Shown here: piece by piece, positions 25,175 to 34,108 of the stretch
Layout: the number at the start of each line of letters is the position of its first letter
Position numbering within the stretch: the first letter of the stretch is position 1
Assembly: GCA_900542635.1 (NCBI GenBank)
Contig: UQOJ01000012.1
Span: 1-44,556 of the forward strand
DNA: 44,556 nucleotides
Direction: 5' to 3'
DNA from: an uncultured Collinsella sp.
GTDB lineage: Bacteria > Actinomycetota > Coriobacteriia > Coriobacteriales > Coriobacteriaceae
Position numbers and translations under genes: made by a program
The notes under the pieces: generated by a model
Database searches by the model: none
What the model saw: only the letters and a program-made list of their open reading frames with translations
Told to the model about the DNA's origin: nothing

Positions 25175-25573
25175 TTAGGCTGGGTCGATGTCCATGCTGG
25201 CGATTAGGTCGGTACCGGTGTCTAGGAGGTTGGGTAGGACTACGTCGCCCATGCGGATGGGGGCGTTGACGACTAGGCCTCGGATAAGGTCCATGGCTTG
25301 GGCGTGGAGTGCCAGCGGGATGGCTTCGGCCGTGCGCACAGGCAGAAGCGCCTCGTCGCCGCCGGATGTGGCCACGGTGGTGGTGAGCACGCGCATGGGG
25401 CAGGTGAGCTCCTGATGCGCGAACTTATCGCCGCGCGGGCAGTTGTTGTCGGTTACGGAGCGCACTTCTACCACGGCGCCGTCTGCGTCACGCTCTACCT
25501 CTACGGTCAAGAGGCATTCGGATGGGCAGGTGGTGCAGTTGAACTGCAGCGTCTCGGTCGCGTTCGTGCTCAT
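25175..25573 (-). CDS. DUF1667 protein (third gene of the GlpA-like operon)
   Basis: A 132-residue protein with the DUF1667 pattern: FNCTTCPSECLLTVEVE, NNCPRGDKFAHQELTCPMRVLTTTV, and a C-terminal part RTAEAIPLALHAQAMDLIRGL...DVVLPNLLDTGTDLIAS. The cysteines (CTTCPSEC and NCPRG) look able to bind an Fe-S cluster or zinc. DUF1667 genes commonly follow the two FAD-dependent oxidoreductases of anaerobic glycerol-3-phosphate-type dehydrogenase operons, as here. ATG 25573 has AGGAGG upstream and starts four bases after the stop of the preceding gene. Its biochemical role is unknown; an electron-transfer subunit is plausible. Confidence 0.85.
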   Translation of the reverse strand: MSTNATETLQFNCTTCPSECLLTVEVERDADGAVVEVRSVTDNNCPRGDKFAHQELTCPMRVLTTTVATSGGDEALLPVRTAEAIPLALHAQAMDLIRGLVVNAPIRMGDVVLPNLLDTGTDLIASMDIDPA

Positions 25574-25577
25574 GGCC

Positions 25578-26957
25578 TTACGCCTCCTCAACGGGATCGA
25601 CGGACAGGACAATCTCGCTGGCACCCAGATCGAGCGCGCGTTGAATCACCTTCGCCGGCAGCGGGAAGCTTTCCATTACGCTCGGTTTAAACGCGCGGAC
25701 CTTGCTGGCGAACAGTTCCACGCCGTCGGTCAAGATCCTCACGCGGGCGGCGTCGACCGGTCGGCGCACGCGGAAGTTGAGCTTGGTGAGTGCCACAGCC
25801 GTAATGCGTCCCGGCAGCGCGTAGCCCGCGATGCCGGCAGGGGAGACGGTGAGCTCGCAGTTCGGAACGGTGCCCGCGTCGGTCCCCAGCGCGTACGCCG
25901 CCGCAGCTGCGCCGGCGCGCTCAGACTCGGTCGTCACGTTGTCGGCCAGGTCGTGCACGTGCAGCACGTTGCCGCAGGCAAAGATACCCGGTACGCCCGT
26001 CTGCAGGCTCTGGTCCACCACGGCGCCGCGCGTACGTGGGTCAAGCTCAACGCCCGCGCCCACCGAAAGCTCGTTCTCGGGAATCAAGCCCACCGAAAGC
26101 AGCAGCGTGTCGCACGGAACGATGCGCTCGGTCCCCGGAATAGGTGCCAGATGCTCGTCGACCTGGCTTACCTCGACGGCTTCCACGCGGTCGTGCCCGA
26201 TCACGCGCGTCACGGTGGTAGACAGGTGCAGCGGAATGCCAAAGTCGTCCAGGCAATTCTTAACATTGCGGCGCGGCCCGTTGGCGTACGGCATGAGCTC
26301 GTACACGCCCTCGACCGAAATCCCCTCGAGCGTGCAGCGACGTGCCATGATCAGCCCGATGTCGCCCGAGCCCAAGATGACGGCGCGCGAGCCGGGTTTG
26401 AGGTTTTCGATATTGATGTATCGCTGTGCCAGGCCCGCCGTAAACACGCCGGCGGGACGGCTACCGGGGATCTTGATCTCGCTGCGGGTGCGCTCGCGGC
26501 ACCCCATGGCAAGGACGACCGTACGCCCGGTGAGCTGTAGCATGCCGACACGGCTCATGAGCGTGACGGTATGGACCGCGGCGGTTCCCGCGGCCTCGCC
26601 CGTGCCCGGGTCGCCCGCGCCTTCGCCCTCGCCCGAATCGATCCCAAGCACCATGCTGTCCAAGAACAGCACGATGTCGGTCGCGCGCACCTGGTCGATA
26701 AAGCGCTGCGCGTACTCGGGGCCGGTGAGTTCCTGCTTAAAGTGCGACAGGCCAAAACCCGGGTGGATGCACTGGCGGAGGATGCCGCCCAGGTGCTGCT
26801 CGCGCTCCACGATGGCCACGCGTGCACCTGCCTTATTCGCGGCAAGCGCGGCCGCCATGCCAGCGGGGCCGCCTCCGATGACGACAACGTCGAAGGCTTG
26901 CGTTTGTACGGCTTCTACGACGCTGCAATCAATCGCGTTCGATTTGAATTCTGCCAT
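25578..26957 (-). CDS. FAD/NAD(P)-dependent oxidoreductase (second gene of the GlpA-like operon)
   Basis: A 459-residue flavoprotein. The N-terminal FAD-binding motif is FDVVVIGGGPAGMAAALAANKAGARVAIVE. GGILRQCIHPGFGLSHF contains a conserved-looking Cys. A second nucleotide-binding motif is SRAVILGSGDIGLIMARRCTLEG, and the FAD-closing motif is GVPGIFACGNVLHVHDLADNV. It belongs to the pyridine nucleotide-disulfide oxidoreductase-like proteins that accompany GlpA-type dehydrogenases. It probably passes electrons between the GlpA-like flavoprotein and NAD(P)H or another carrier. The insert GEGEGAGDPGTGEAAGTAA (about residue 110) is low-complexity. It starts one base after the stop of the upstream gene. 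Confidence 0.87.
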   Translation of the reverse strand: MAEFKSNAIDCSVVEAVQTQAFDVVVIGGGPAGMAAALAANKAGARVAIVEREQHLGGILRQCIHPGFGLSHFKQELTGPEYAQRFIDQVRATDIVLFLDSMVLGIDSGEGEGAGDPGTGEAAGTAAVHTVTLMSRVGMLQLTGRTVVLAMGCRERTRSEIKIPGSRPAGVFTAGLAQRYINIENLKPGSRAVILGSGDIGLIMARRCTLEGISVEGVYELMPYANGPRRNVKNCLDDFGIPLHLSTTVTRVIGHDRVEAVEVSQVDEHLAPIPGTERIVPCDTLLLSVGLIPENELSVGAGVELDPRTRGAVVDQSLQTGVPGIFACGNVLHVHDLADNVTTESERAGAAAAAYALGTDAGTVPNCELTVSPAGIAGYALPGRITAVALTKLNFRVRRPVDAARVRILTDGVELFASKVRAFKPSVMESFPLPAKVIQRALDLGASEIVLSVDPVEEA

Positions 26958-26958
26958 C

Positions 26959-28413
26959 CTAGCGCACCCCCTTCAGCGGTCCTTCAACCAGCCAAGAACC
27001 TGCGTCCTCCAACAACACCTCGCTGGGGTTGCAGTCCAGCTCTCGGGCAAGAATCGCCACCACACGGCTCTGGCAAAAGCCGCTTTGGCACCGACCCATG
27101 CCGGCACGGCAGCGGCGCTTGACGCCCTCGACCGAAACCGCGCCCGGGCGGCGTCGGATCGCGGCCACGATCTCGGCCTCGGGCACTCTCTCACAGCGGC
27201 AGACAATCTGCCCCCACGCGGGATCAGACTCGATTAGCTCTTCCTTGCGCGCCGGCGGTGCGCGGTCAAAGTCGTCTGGCGCGCGGCGAATTGGGTTCCA
27301 GTCCGCCCGCTCGTGCAGTTCCACGCCCGCCTCGCGCATCACGTGCTCCATGCGCTCGGCAATGGCCGGCGCGCTTGCCACACCTGGCGACTGAATGCCC
27401 GCCGCCTGGAAAAGCCCCGGCACCACGGCCGACTGTCCAATAAAGAAGTCGTTCGTTCCCTGAATGACCGGACGCCCGCCGGCAAATGCGCGCACCACGC
27501 GGCGCGTATCCAGATCGGGCACCAGCTTGCGCGCGCCGGTCAGCAGCGCGTTCACATCGCTCGCATAGGTCTGCGTGTCGCCCGGCTCGCGCACAGCAGC
27601 GGTTGCGGTGATCACGGTGTTTCCGTGTACGGTACCCGTGACGATAACGCCCTTCGATATCGGCGTCGGCACGGGGTAGAGCGGCATGAGCGTGCGCGGT
27701 TCCTTGTCCAGCACCACGATGTTGCCCTGGCGCCAGACCATCTGGAACTCCTCGGCGCCCGCCATGTGCGAGATGTCCGCGGCGCCGTTGCCCGCGGCGT
27801 TGATCAAGTAGCGGCAGCGCACGTTGCCAGCGGGGGTCGCCAGCGTAAAGCGCGCGTCGTTGCATGCGCCCGCGACTTCAATCGCTTCCACCGACGCGGA
27901 CCGCATAAACGTCACCCCGTTGGCCACGGCGTTCTCCAGTGCGGCGATGGCAACCTCAAACGGGTCGACAAACCCAGTCGAGGGGCACCACAACGCGCAC
28001 GTTGCATCGGTGCTGGCGCGCGGCTCTAATTCGTGGATGCGGTCGGGTCCGACGATTGACAGCTCGGGCACACCGTTGACATGGCCGTTGCACCGCAGCT
28101 GCTCCAGATGCGCGCGGTCTTCGTCGTTAAAGCCCAGCACCATGGATCCTGTTCGGCAAAACAAAAATCCTAGCTCCTGCGCCCACGTGCCATATAGCTC
28201 GCAACCACGGGCGTTGACCTGTGCCTTTACGGTTCCCGGCGCCGGATCGTAGCCGGCGTGCACCAGGCCGCCGTTGGCCTTCGATGCGCCCAGCGCGATA
28301 TCGTTGCCCGCCTCGACCACGCAAATGGAAAGGTCAAACCTCGCGAGCTGCCGCGCGATGGCGCACCCGGTGATGCCCGCGCCGACAATCGCGATATCAA
28401 ACGTTTCTGCCAC
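26959..28413 (-). CDS. GlpA-like FAD-dependent glycerol-3-phosphate dehydrogenase with BFD-type 2Fe-2S domain
   Basis: A 484-residue protein. The N-terminal DAO-type FAD domain is FDIAIVGAGITGCAIARQLARFDLSICVVE, followed by GASKANGGLVHAGYDP. The C-terminal domain has the BFD-like cysteine pattern VCRCERVPEAEI...KRRCRAGMGRCQSGFC, as in anaerobic GlpA. It would oxidise glycerol-3-phosphate to dihydroxyacetone phosphate; a related 2-hydroxyacid substrate cannot be excluded because no glycerol kinase or facilitator gene is adjacent. The start is GTG 28413 with GGGAGG four bases upstream. It is first in a tight three-gene operon. A perfect palindrome (28431-28445) sits 18 bases upstream and may be an operator. 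Confidence 0.85.
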   Translation of the reverse strand: MAETFDIAIVGAGITGCAIARQLARFDLSICVVEAGNDIALGASKANGGLVHAGYDPAPGTVKAQVNARGCELYGTWAQELGFLFCRTGSMVLGFNDEDRAHLEQLRCNGHVNGVPELSIVGPDRIHELEPRASTDATCALWCPSTGFVDPFEVAIAALENAVANGVTFMRSASVEAIEVAGACNDARFTLATPAGNVRCRYLINAAGNGAADISHMAGAEEFQMVWRQGNIVVLDKEPRTLMPLYPVPTPISKGVIVTGTVHGNTVITATAAVREPGDTQTYASDVNALLTGARKLVPDLDTRRVVRAFAGGRPVIQGTNDFFIGQSAVVPGLFQAAGIQSPGVASAPAIAERMEHVMREAGVELHERADWNPIRRAPDDFDRAPPARKEELIESDPAWGQIVCRCERVPEAEIVAAIRRRPGAVSVEGVKRRCRAGMGRCQSGFCQSRVVAILARELDCNPSEVLLEDAGSWLVEGPLKGVR

Positions 28414-28430
28414 AGTGCCTCCCAGACGAG

Positions 28431-28445
28431 TTGACAGGCTGTCAA
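28431..28445. promoter_or_regulatory. Candidate operator TTGACAG-G-CTGTCAA
   Basis: A perfect 15-bp palindrome (7-bp half-sites around one base) lies just upstream of the Shine-Dalgarno sequence of the GlpA-like operon. Its symmetry and position suggest a binding site for a dimeric repressor. No regulator gene is adjacent, so the protein is unknown. Confidence 0.5.
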
Positions 28446-28581
28446 TAAGACTATCCTACGGTCTACAAACCCCCAGCGCGGTGGCAATGCGGCGAACAGC
28501 CCCGCAACTCCCGCCAACGGCAGGCGAGAGGAGACCCGGCAACGTCGATAACCTCGTCTGCCGACAACTACGGCAACCGTT

Positions 28582-28719
28582 CGTCTCGATCTGTAACAGT
28601 TAGACGAGGATTTGGGCTCCAGATGTTACAGATTGAGACGTTAGTCTGGCGGATCATCCGTTTGTCTCAATCTGTAACAGTTAGAAGAGAATTCCGCTCC
28701 CACCTGTTACAGATTGAGA
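28582..28719. repeat. Tandem pair of hairpins with CTGTAACA/TGTTACAG arms
   Basis: Unit 1 has arms 28582-28598 and 28624-28640 (17 nt, one mismatch). Unit 2 has arms 28664-28679 and 28705-28719. The period is about 81 nt, and the loops are also alike (GTTAGA-GAG-ATT...GCTCC), so this is a tandem duplication of a palindromic element. The 28414-28818 gap contains this pair, the operator palindrome and a GC-rich stretch (28470-28560) that I cannot identify. Confidence 0.85.
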
Positions 28720-28818
28720 TGTTTGTGTCCGCGCCAGCCCCGCCCCTAGCCGTGGTCCCATATAAACAAACCCGTGGTAAACTTGACCGGACTGTTAATA
28801 TTCCGAAAGGTACCCGTA

Positions 28819-29250
28819 ATGTCCAAGTACATCTCCGAGCTCATGTCGCCGCAGCTTATGGGCGTCATCTATGCCTTTGTTGGCTTTATCATCGCCCTGT
28901 ACGTGCTGTCGGTCGTCTATGTGTTCATCGACGCTCGCCGCCGCGGCGCCAGCGCCTACGTGGCATGGGGCATCATCGCCCTCATCCCGTTTGTGGGCCT
29001 CATCGCCTACCTGGTCCTGCGCCCGCACTCCTACGCGGCCGACCGCGAGGAGCAGGAGCTGGACATGGCCCTGCGCGAGCGCCAGCTTGCCCAGTACGGT
29101 ACCTGCCCGCAGTGCGGAGCCCCCATCGAGAAGGACTTTGTGGTCTGCCCCGTTTGCGACACCCAGGTTCGCAACGTGTGCCCCAGCTGCCATCGTCCGC
29201 TCGACGCGCACTGGAAGGTCTGCCCCTACTGCCGAACTCGCATCCAGTAA
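28819..29250 (+). CDS. Small membrane protein with double zinc-ribbon
   Basis: 143 residues. Two hydrophobic segments near the N-terminus (LMGVIYAFVGFIIALYVLSVVYVFI and AYVAWGIIALIPFVGLIAYLVL) are separated by DARRRGAS, an arrangement like the phospholipase D nuclease N-terminal-type membrane domain. The C-terminal cytoplasmic part has four CxxC pairs: CPQCGAPI, CPVCDTQ, CPSCHRPL and CPYCRTRIQ, i.e. a double zinc ribbon. ATG 28819 follows GAAAGG. The function is unknown; such proteins are often single-gene accessories of the envelope. It lies alone between the glp-like operon (opposite strand) and thrS. Confidence 0.82.
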   Translation: MSKYISELMSPQLMGVIYAFVGFIIALYVLSVVYVFIDARRRGASAYVAWGIIALIPFVGLIAYLVLRPHSYAADREEQELDMALRERQLAQYGTCPQCGAPIEKDFVVCPVCDTQVRNVCPSCHRPLDAHWKVCPYCRTRIQ

Positions 29251-29349
29251 CGCATCCATCGCCGGGCTGGCCGCAAGCCACGGGCACCGCGCGTCATGCG
29301 CAAGCCGCACGCGCACCCCGCCCCACACGATGAAGCATGCGTAGAAAAT

Positions 29350-29380
29350 CGCCCGCCGTGCCATTAAGGTGCGGCGGGCG
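29350..29380 (+). terminator. Hairpin before thrS, probable end of the zinc-ribbon gene transcript
   Basis: CGCCCGCCG (29350-29358) and CGGCGGGCG (29372-29380) pair perfectly. The stem extends through TGCC/GGTG wobble pairs to a 5-nt ATTAA loop. There is no long T run (CTTGTAT follows), so termination would be weak. The ATTAA loop also occurs in element B and, as TTAAT, in element A. Confidence 0.5.
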
Positions 29381-29381
29381 C

Positions 29382-29409
29382 TTGTATACCAAGGCAACCT
29401 GCCTATAAT
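29382..29409 (+). promoter_or_regulatory. Probable thrS promoter
   Basis: TTGTAT (29382-29387) and a perfect TATAAT (29404-29409) are separated by 16 bp, about 70 nt before the thrS start. It is the best sigma-70-like match noticed in the window. Confidence 0.7.
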
Positions 29410-29479
29410 GATGCAAGTCAAAAACGCCGAGCGCATCGCACGCACTTGCATCAGGCATCCGAGAGGAGAAAACATACCC

Positions 29480-31243
<1,764 letters not shown>

Positions 31244-31265
31244 GGCAAGCTTCACAACAATTAAC

Positions 31266-31301
31266 AAAGGCGACCGTCCACATAGGGCGGTCGCCTTTTT
31301 T
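31266..31301 (+). terminator. Terminator after thrS
   Basis: AAAGGCGACCG (31266-31276) pairs with CGGTCGCCTTT (31288-31298), with a run of T at the 3' side. Confidence 0.9.
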
Positions 31302-31356
31302 CATGCCCAAATAAGAAAAGCAGCTGGTTGAGCGGCTTTTTTTGTTGCACAAAAAG

Positions 31357-31478
31357 GTACAGGTTTTTGTATCTTTCGACAGACGACATTATACGAGCAA
31401 TTAATCAGCGTTTGCCCAGATTACGCAAAATGTACTGCTAGTAGGTGCATCTCCATACCCCTCTACAAAAACCTGTAC
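31357..31478. promoter_or_regulatory. Pair of inverted 15-bp sites GTACAGGTTTTTGTA upstream of the polysaccharide locus
   Basis: The site GTACAGGTTTTTGTA at 31357-31371 recurs as its exact complement at 31464-31478, about 107 bp apart. An AT-rich stretch with TTATAC (31389-31394) lies between. The 31302-31570 gap holds no gene. The sites may bind a regulator of the locus, or form a long-range RNA stem in the leader. Neither is proven. Confidence 0.5.
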
Positions 31479-31570
31479 TTCTGCGACTGCGCCTAGCTGC
31501 GAGCGAGTAGCCTGTTCTAAACGCCCCTGCATTTGCGTGCATCGCAAAGCCAAAAGAGGGGGGCGAGAAC

Positions 31571-32161
31571 ATGGAACAGACGGCACGGCGCCAAGAGCAG
31601 CTGCCGGGCGCATTTAACGGCGCCACCACCAACAGCCAGCACGGCCGCGTCCGCTGGTATCTGGTCCACACCCCCAATGGAAAAGAGCGCGAGACCTGCG
31701 AAAAGGTTCGCCGCATTATCCCGCACAACCTTATGCAGGACGCTTTTGTAATGCAAAAGGAGTTCTGGTTTAAGCGGGACGGCGCATGGTCGCTCCAAAC
31801 AAAACCCATGTACAAGGAATATTTCTTCGTTGCCACGCACGATGCCGCCGCGCTCGATAGGGCTTTGGCCCAGTTGAGCTTTGGCTGTCGCATTGCCGGT
31901 AGTAGGGAGCGGGCGTATATGCCCATGCCGGACGATGCGCAGGATTGGTACCGCAGCGTGCTAGACGGCGACGGCGTGGTGCGCAACAGCGTCGCCCGCA
32001 TAGAAGACGGCGTGTTGCACATAGAACAGGGTCCCTTGGTGGGGCAAGAGGCCCGCGTTAAAAAGATCGACCGTCATAAGCGCTGGTGCCTGGTAGACGT
32101 GGGCGAAGGTAACTCCGCATTTAGGGAGCTGCTACCGCTCGACGTTCCCAGCAAAACGTAA
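31571..32161 (+). CDS. NusG-family specialised antiterminator (RfaH/LoaP/UpxY-like)
   Basis: A 196-residue protein. After a 25-residue leader the NGN-like domain begins with VRWYLVHTPNGKERETCEKVRRIIP, the usual WY-V-T-G-E pattern. YKEYFFVATHD and the C-terminal KOW-type segment LHIEQGPLVGQEARVKKIDRHKRWCLVDV follow. This is the design of NusG paralogs that prevent transcription termination in long polysaccharide operons. It is the first gene of the locus, after GAGGGGGG. It probably acts on the transcript of the following genes, through an unidentified DNA or RNA element. Confidence 0.85.
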   Translation: MEQTARRQEQLPGAFNGATTNSQHGRVRWYLVHTPNGKERETCEKVRRIIPHNLMQDAFVMQKEFWFKRDGAWSLQTKPMYKEYFFVATHDAAALDRALAQLSFGCRIAGSRERAYMPMPDDAQDWYRSVLDGDGVVRNSVARIEDGVLHIEQGPLVGQEARVKKIDRHKRWCLVDVGEGNSAFRELLPLDVPSKT

Positions 32162-32239
32162 GGGAGACGTTGCATCAGCTATTCGTTCGCATTTTTGAAT
32201 TTACCGATTGGGGGATCCCTGGGGAACGGGGACGTAAGT

Positions 32240-32995
32240 ATGACTGTGGCTGCTAAAGAAGTAACAGAGAGCAATGCGCCCGTGGGGGCGGCGCTGATTG
32301 CACAGGCCATGGACCGGCGCGAGGGCGCCGGTCGCTACAAGGCCATGCAATCCTTCATGGACTGGGATAACTCGCGTCTGGCCTACAGGGCGGTGAAGCG
32401 CGCGTTTGACATCGTTTTCAGCGGTGTCGTGCTTGCGATTATCGCAATTCCCAGTCTGGTGCTCGCAGCCGCAATTCGCCTAGAAAGCGAAGGTAACCCG
32501 TTCTACAGCCAGATCCGAGTCGGTCAGACTCACCCTGACGGCAGCCTGTCTACCTTCCGCATGTGGAAGTTCCGCTCCATGTACAAAGACGCCGATGAGC
32601 GTCTCGCCGAGCTCAAGGAGCAAAACGAGATCGCTGGCGCCATGTTCAAGATGAGGGATGACCCCCGCGTCACCAAGATCGGCAAGTTCATTCGCAAGCA
32701 CTCCATCGACGAGTTCCCGCAGTTCCTGAACGTGTTCTTGGGCCAGATGTCCGTCGTGGGCCCGCGCCCGCCGCTGCCCAACGAAGTGGCGGAATACACC
32801 GAGTACGAACTGCAGCGACTGTCCGTTAAGCCCGGCATCACCGGCTGGTGGCAGGTGACCGATCGCAACGACACCGACTTCGACGGGATGGTCCGCCGTG
32901 ATTTGGAGTACATCGCCAAGCGCGGCCCCATCACGGACTTGAAGATTGTTCTCCTCACGGTCGTTGAGGTCTTTACCGGTGGAGGTGCTTGCTAA
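32240..32995 (+). CDS. Initiating sugar transferase (undecaprenyl-phosphate sugar-1-phosphate transferase)
   Basis: 251 residues. A membrane helix (IVFSGVVLAIIAIPSLVLAAAI) follows AYRAVKRAFD. The catalytic domain is typical of the bacterial sugar transferase family: FRMWKFRSMYKDADERL, DDPRVTKIGKFIRKHSIDEFPQFLNVFLGQMSVVGPRPPLPNEV and VKPGITGWWQV. It transfers a sugar phosphate from a UDP-sugar to the lipid carrier and so starts repeat-unit assembly at the inner membrane. ATG 32240 has GGGGA upstream. Its stop is directly followed by the next ATG. Confidence 0.93.
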   Translation: MTVAAKEVTESNAPVGAALIAQAMDRREGAGRYKAMQSFMDWDNSRLAYRAVKRAFDIVFSGVVLAIIAIPSLVLAAAIRLESEGNPFYSQIRVGQTHPDGSLSTFRMWKFRSMYKDADERLAELKEQNEIAGAMFKMRDDPRVTKIGKFIRKHSIDEFPQFLNVFLGQMSVVGPRPPLPNEVAEYTEYELQRLSVKPGITGWWQVTDRNDTDFDGMVRRDLEYIAKRGPITDLKIVLLTVVEVFTGGGAC

Positions 32996-34108
32996 ATGAC
33001 TGAACCGGTTAGGGTGGCTCAGGTTGTTGGCAAGATGGTTGGCGGCGGCGTCGAAGCTGTCGTTATGAATTACTATCGTCACATCGATCGCAGTAAAGTG
33101 CAGTTTGACTTTCTTGTTGATTCCGATTCGACGCTTGTTCCCCGTGACGAGATCGAATCGCTCGGTGGCAGGGTCTTTGAGATACCGCCCTATCAGCATA
33201 TAGCTGAATACCAGCGAGAGCTTCAGCGTCTCTTTAAGCAAGAGGGCTGGAAGATTGTCCACAGTCACATCAACGCGCTTTCGGTCTTTCCTCTTCGTGC
33301 TGCGAAGAAGGCGGGTGTTTCTGTGCGGATCGCCCATAGTCACTCTACGAGCGGTAAGGGGGAGTATGCCAAAAATGCCCTGAAGGCCGTGCTGAAAACG
33401 CAATCGAATCGGTATCCAACACATCGATTTGCATGTAGTCAATTTGCCGGTGAATGGCTTTTCGGTAAAGCTGCGCACTTCGAGGTCGTATACAACGCAA
33501 TCGATTTGGATCGCTTTCGCTTCAATGCGGAGGCTCGTGCGCAAGCGCGAGCCGACCTGGGCCTCGTCGGCAACCAGTTTGCCATTGGACATGTGGGGCG
33601 CTTTACTGCCCAGAAGAACCATGCGTTTTTGATTGACGTGTTTGCTGAGGTCGCAAAGCGCCGCGACGATGCTGTCCTGCTGCTTGTCGGTACCGGCGAA
33701 GCCGGGGCCTCCGTAAAGGCCTTGGTGGGCGAACGCGGTCTTACTGATCGCGTTAAGTTTCTGGGGCAGAGAAGCGATGTCAATCGCTTGTACCAGGCGT
33801 TTGATGCGTTCGTTCTGCCAAGCCTTTACGAAGGCCTGGGCCTCGTCGGCGTCGAGGCACAGGTGTCTGGCTTACCGTGCTTGTTGAGCGATGCGATTAC
33901 GCGTGAAGTAGACGTAACGGGGGAGTGTAAGTTCTTGTCGATTGATAGCCCTGTCGTGTGGGCAGATGAGATTTGCTCTCTTTCAAAAAAGTCTGATGAG
34001 GGGCGCGATTCCACTTCTCCCGGTTCATTTGTACATTACGACATTGATCAGCAGGCCGATTGGCTTTTGAGGCGATATTTGCAACTAATAAACGGAGACA
34101 GAAATTGA
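32996..34108 (+). CDS. Glycosyltransferase family 4 protein
   Basis: A 370-residue GT-B fold enzyme. The N-terminal domain begins VRVAQVVGKMVGGGVEAVVMNYYRHID and contains IVHSHINALSVFPLRAAKKAG and RIAHSHST. The C-terminal domain shows IGHVGRFTAQKNHAFLIDVFAEV, LLVGTGEAG, VKFLGQRSDVNRLYQAFDAFVLPSLYEGLGLVGVEAQ (the E-x7-E region). It probably adds the second sugar to the lipid-linked unit. Donor and linkage are unknown. It starts immediately after the sugar transferase stop. Base composition drops towards its end. Confidence 0.92.
   Translation: MTEPVRVAQVVGKMVGGGVEAVVMNYYRHIDRSKVQFDFLVDSDSTLVPRDEIESLGGRVFEIPPYQHIAEYQRELQRLFKQEGWKIVHSHINALSVFPLRAAKKAGVSVRIAHSHSTSGKGEYAKNALKAVLKTQSNRYPTHRFACSQFAGEWLFGKAAHFEVVYNAIDLDRFRFNAEARAQARADLGLVGNQFAIGHVGRFTAQKNHAFLIDVFAEVAKRRDDAVLLLVGTGEAGASVKALVGERGLTDRVKFLGQRSDVNRLYQAFDAFVLPSLYEGLGLVGVEAQVSGLPCLLSDAITREVDVTGECKFLSIDSPVVWADEICSLSKKSDEGRDSTSPGSFVHYDIDQQADWLLRRYLQLINGDRN

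Noticed and set aside
28470..28560. Possible riboswitch or small RNA in the GC-rich stretch upstream of the GlpA-like operon.
   Set aside because: Short stems can be drawn (for example TGCGG with CCGCA), but I recognise no conserved core of a known class and no terminator or sequestrator arrangement.
28582..28719. CRISPR-like array suspected from the repeated CTGTAACA segments.
   Set aside because: Only two hairpin units exist, the loops are similar rather than unique spacers, and no cas genes are in the window.
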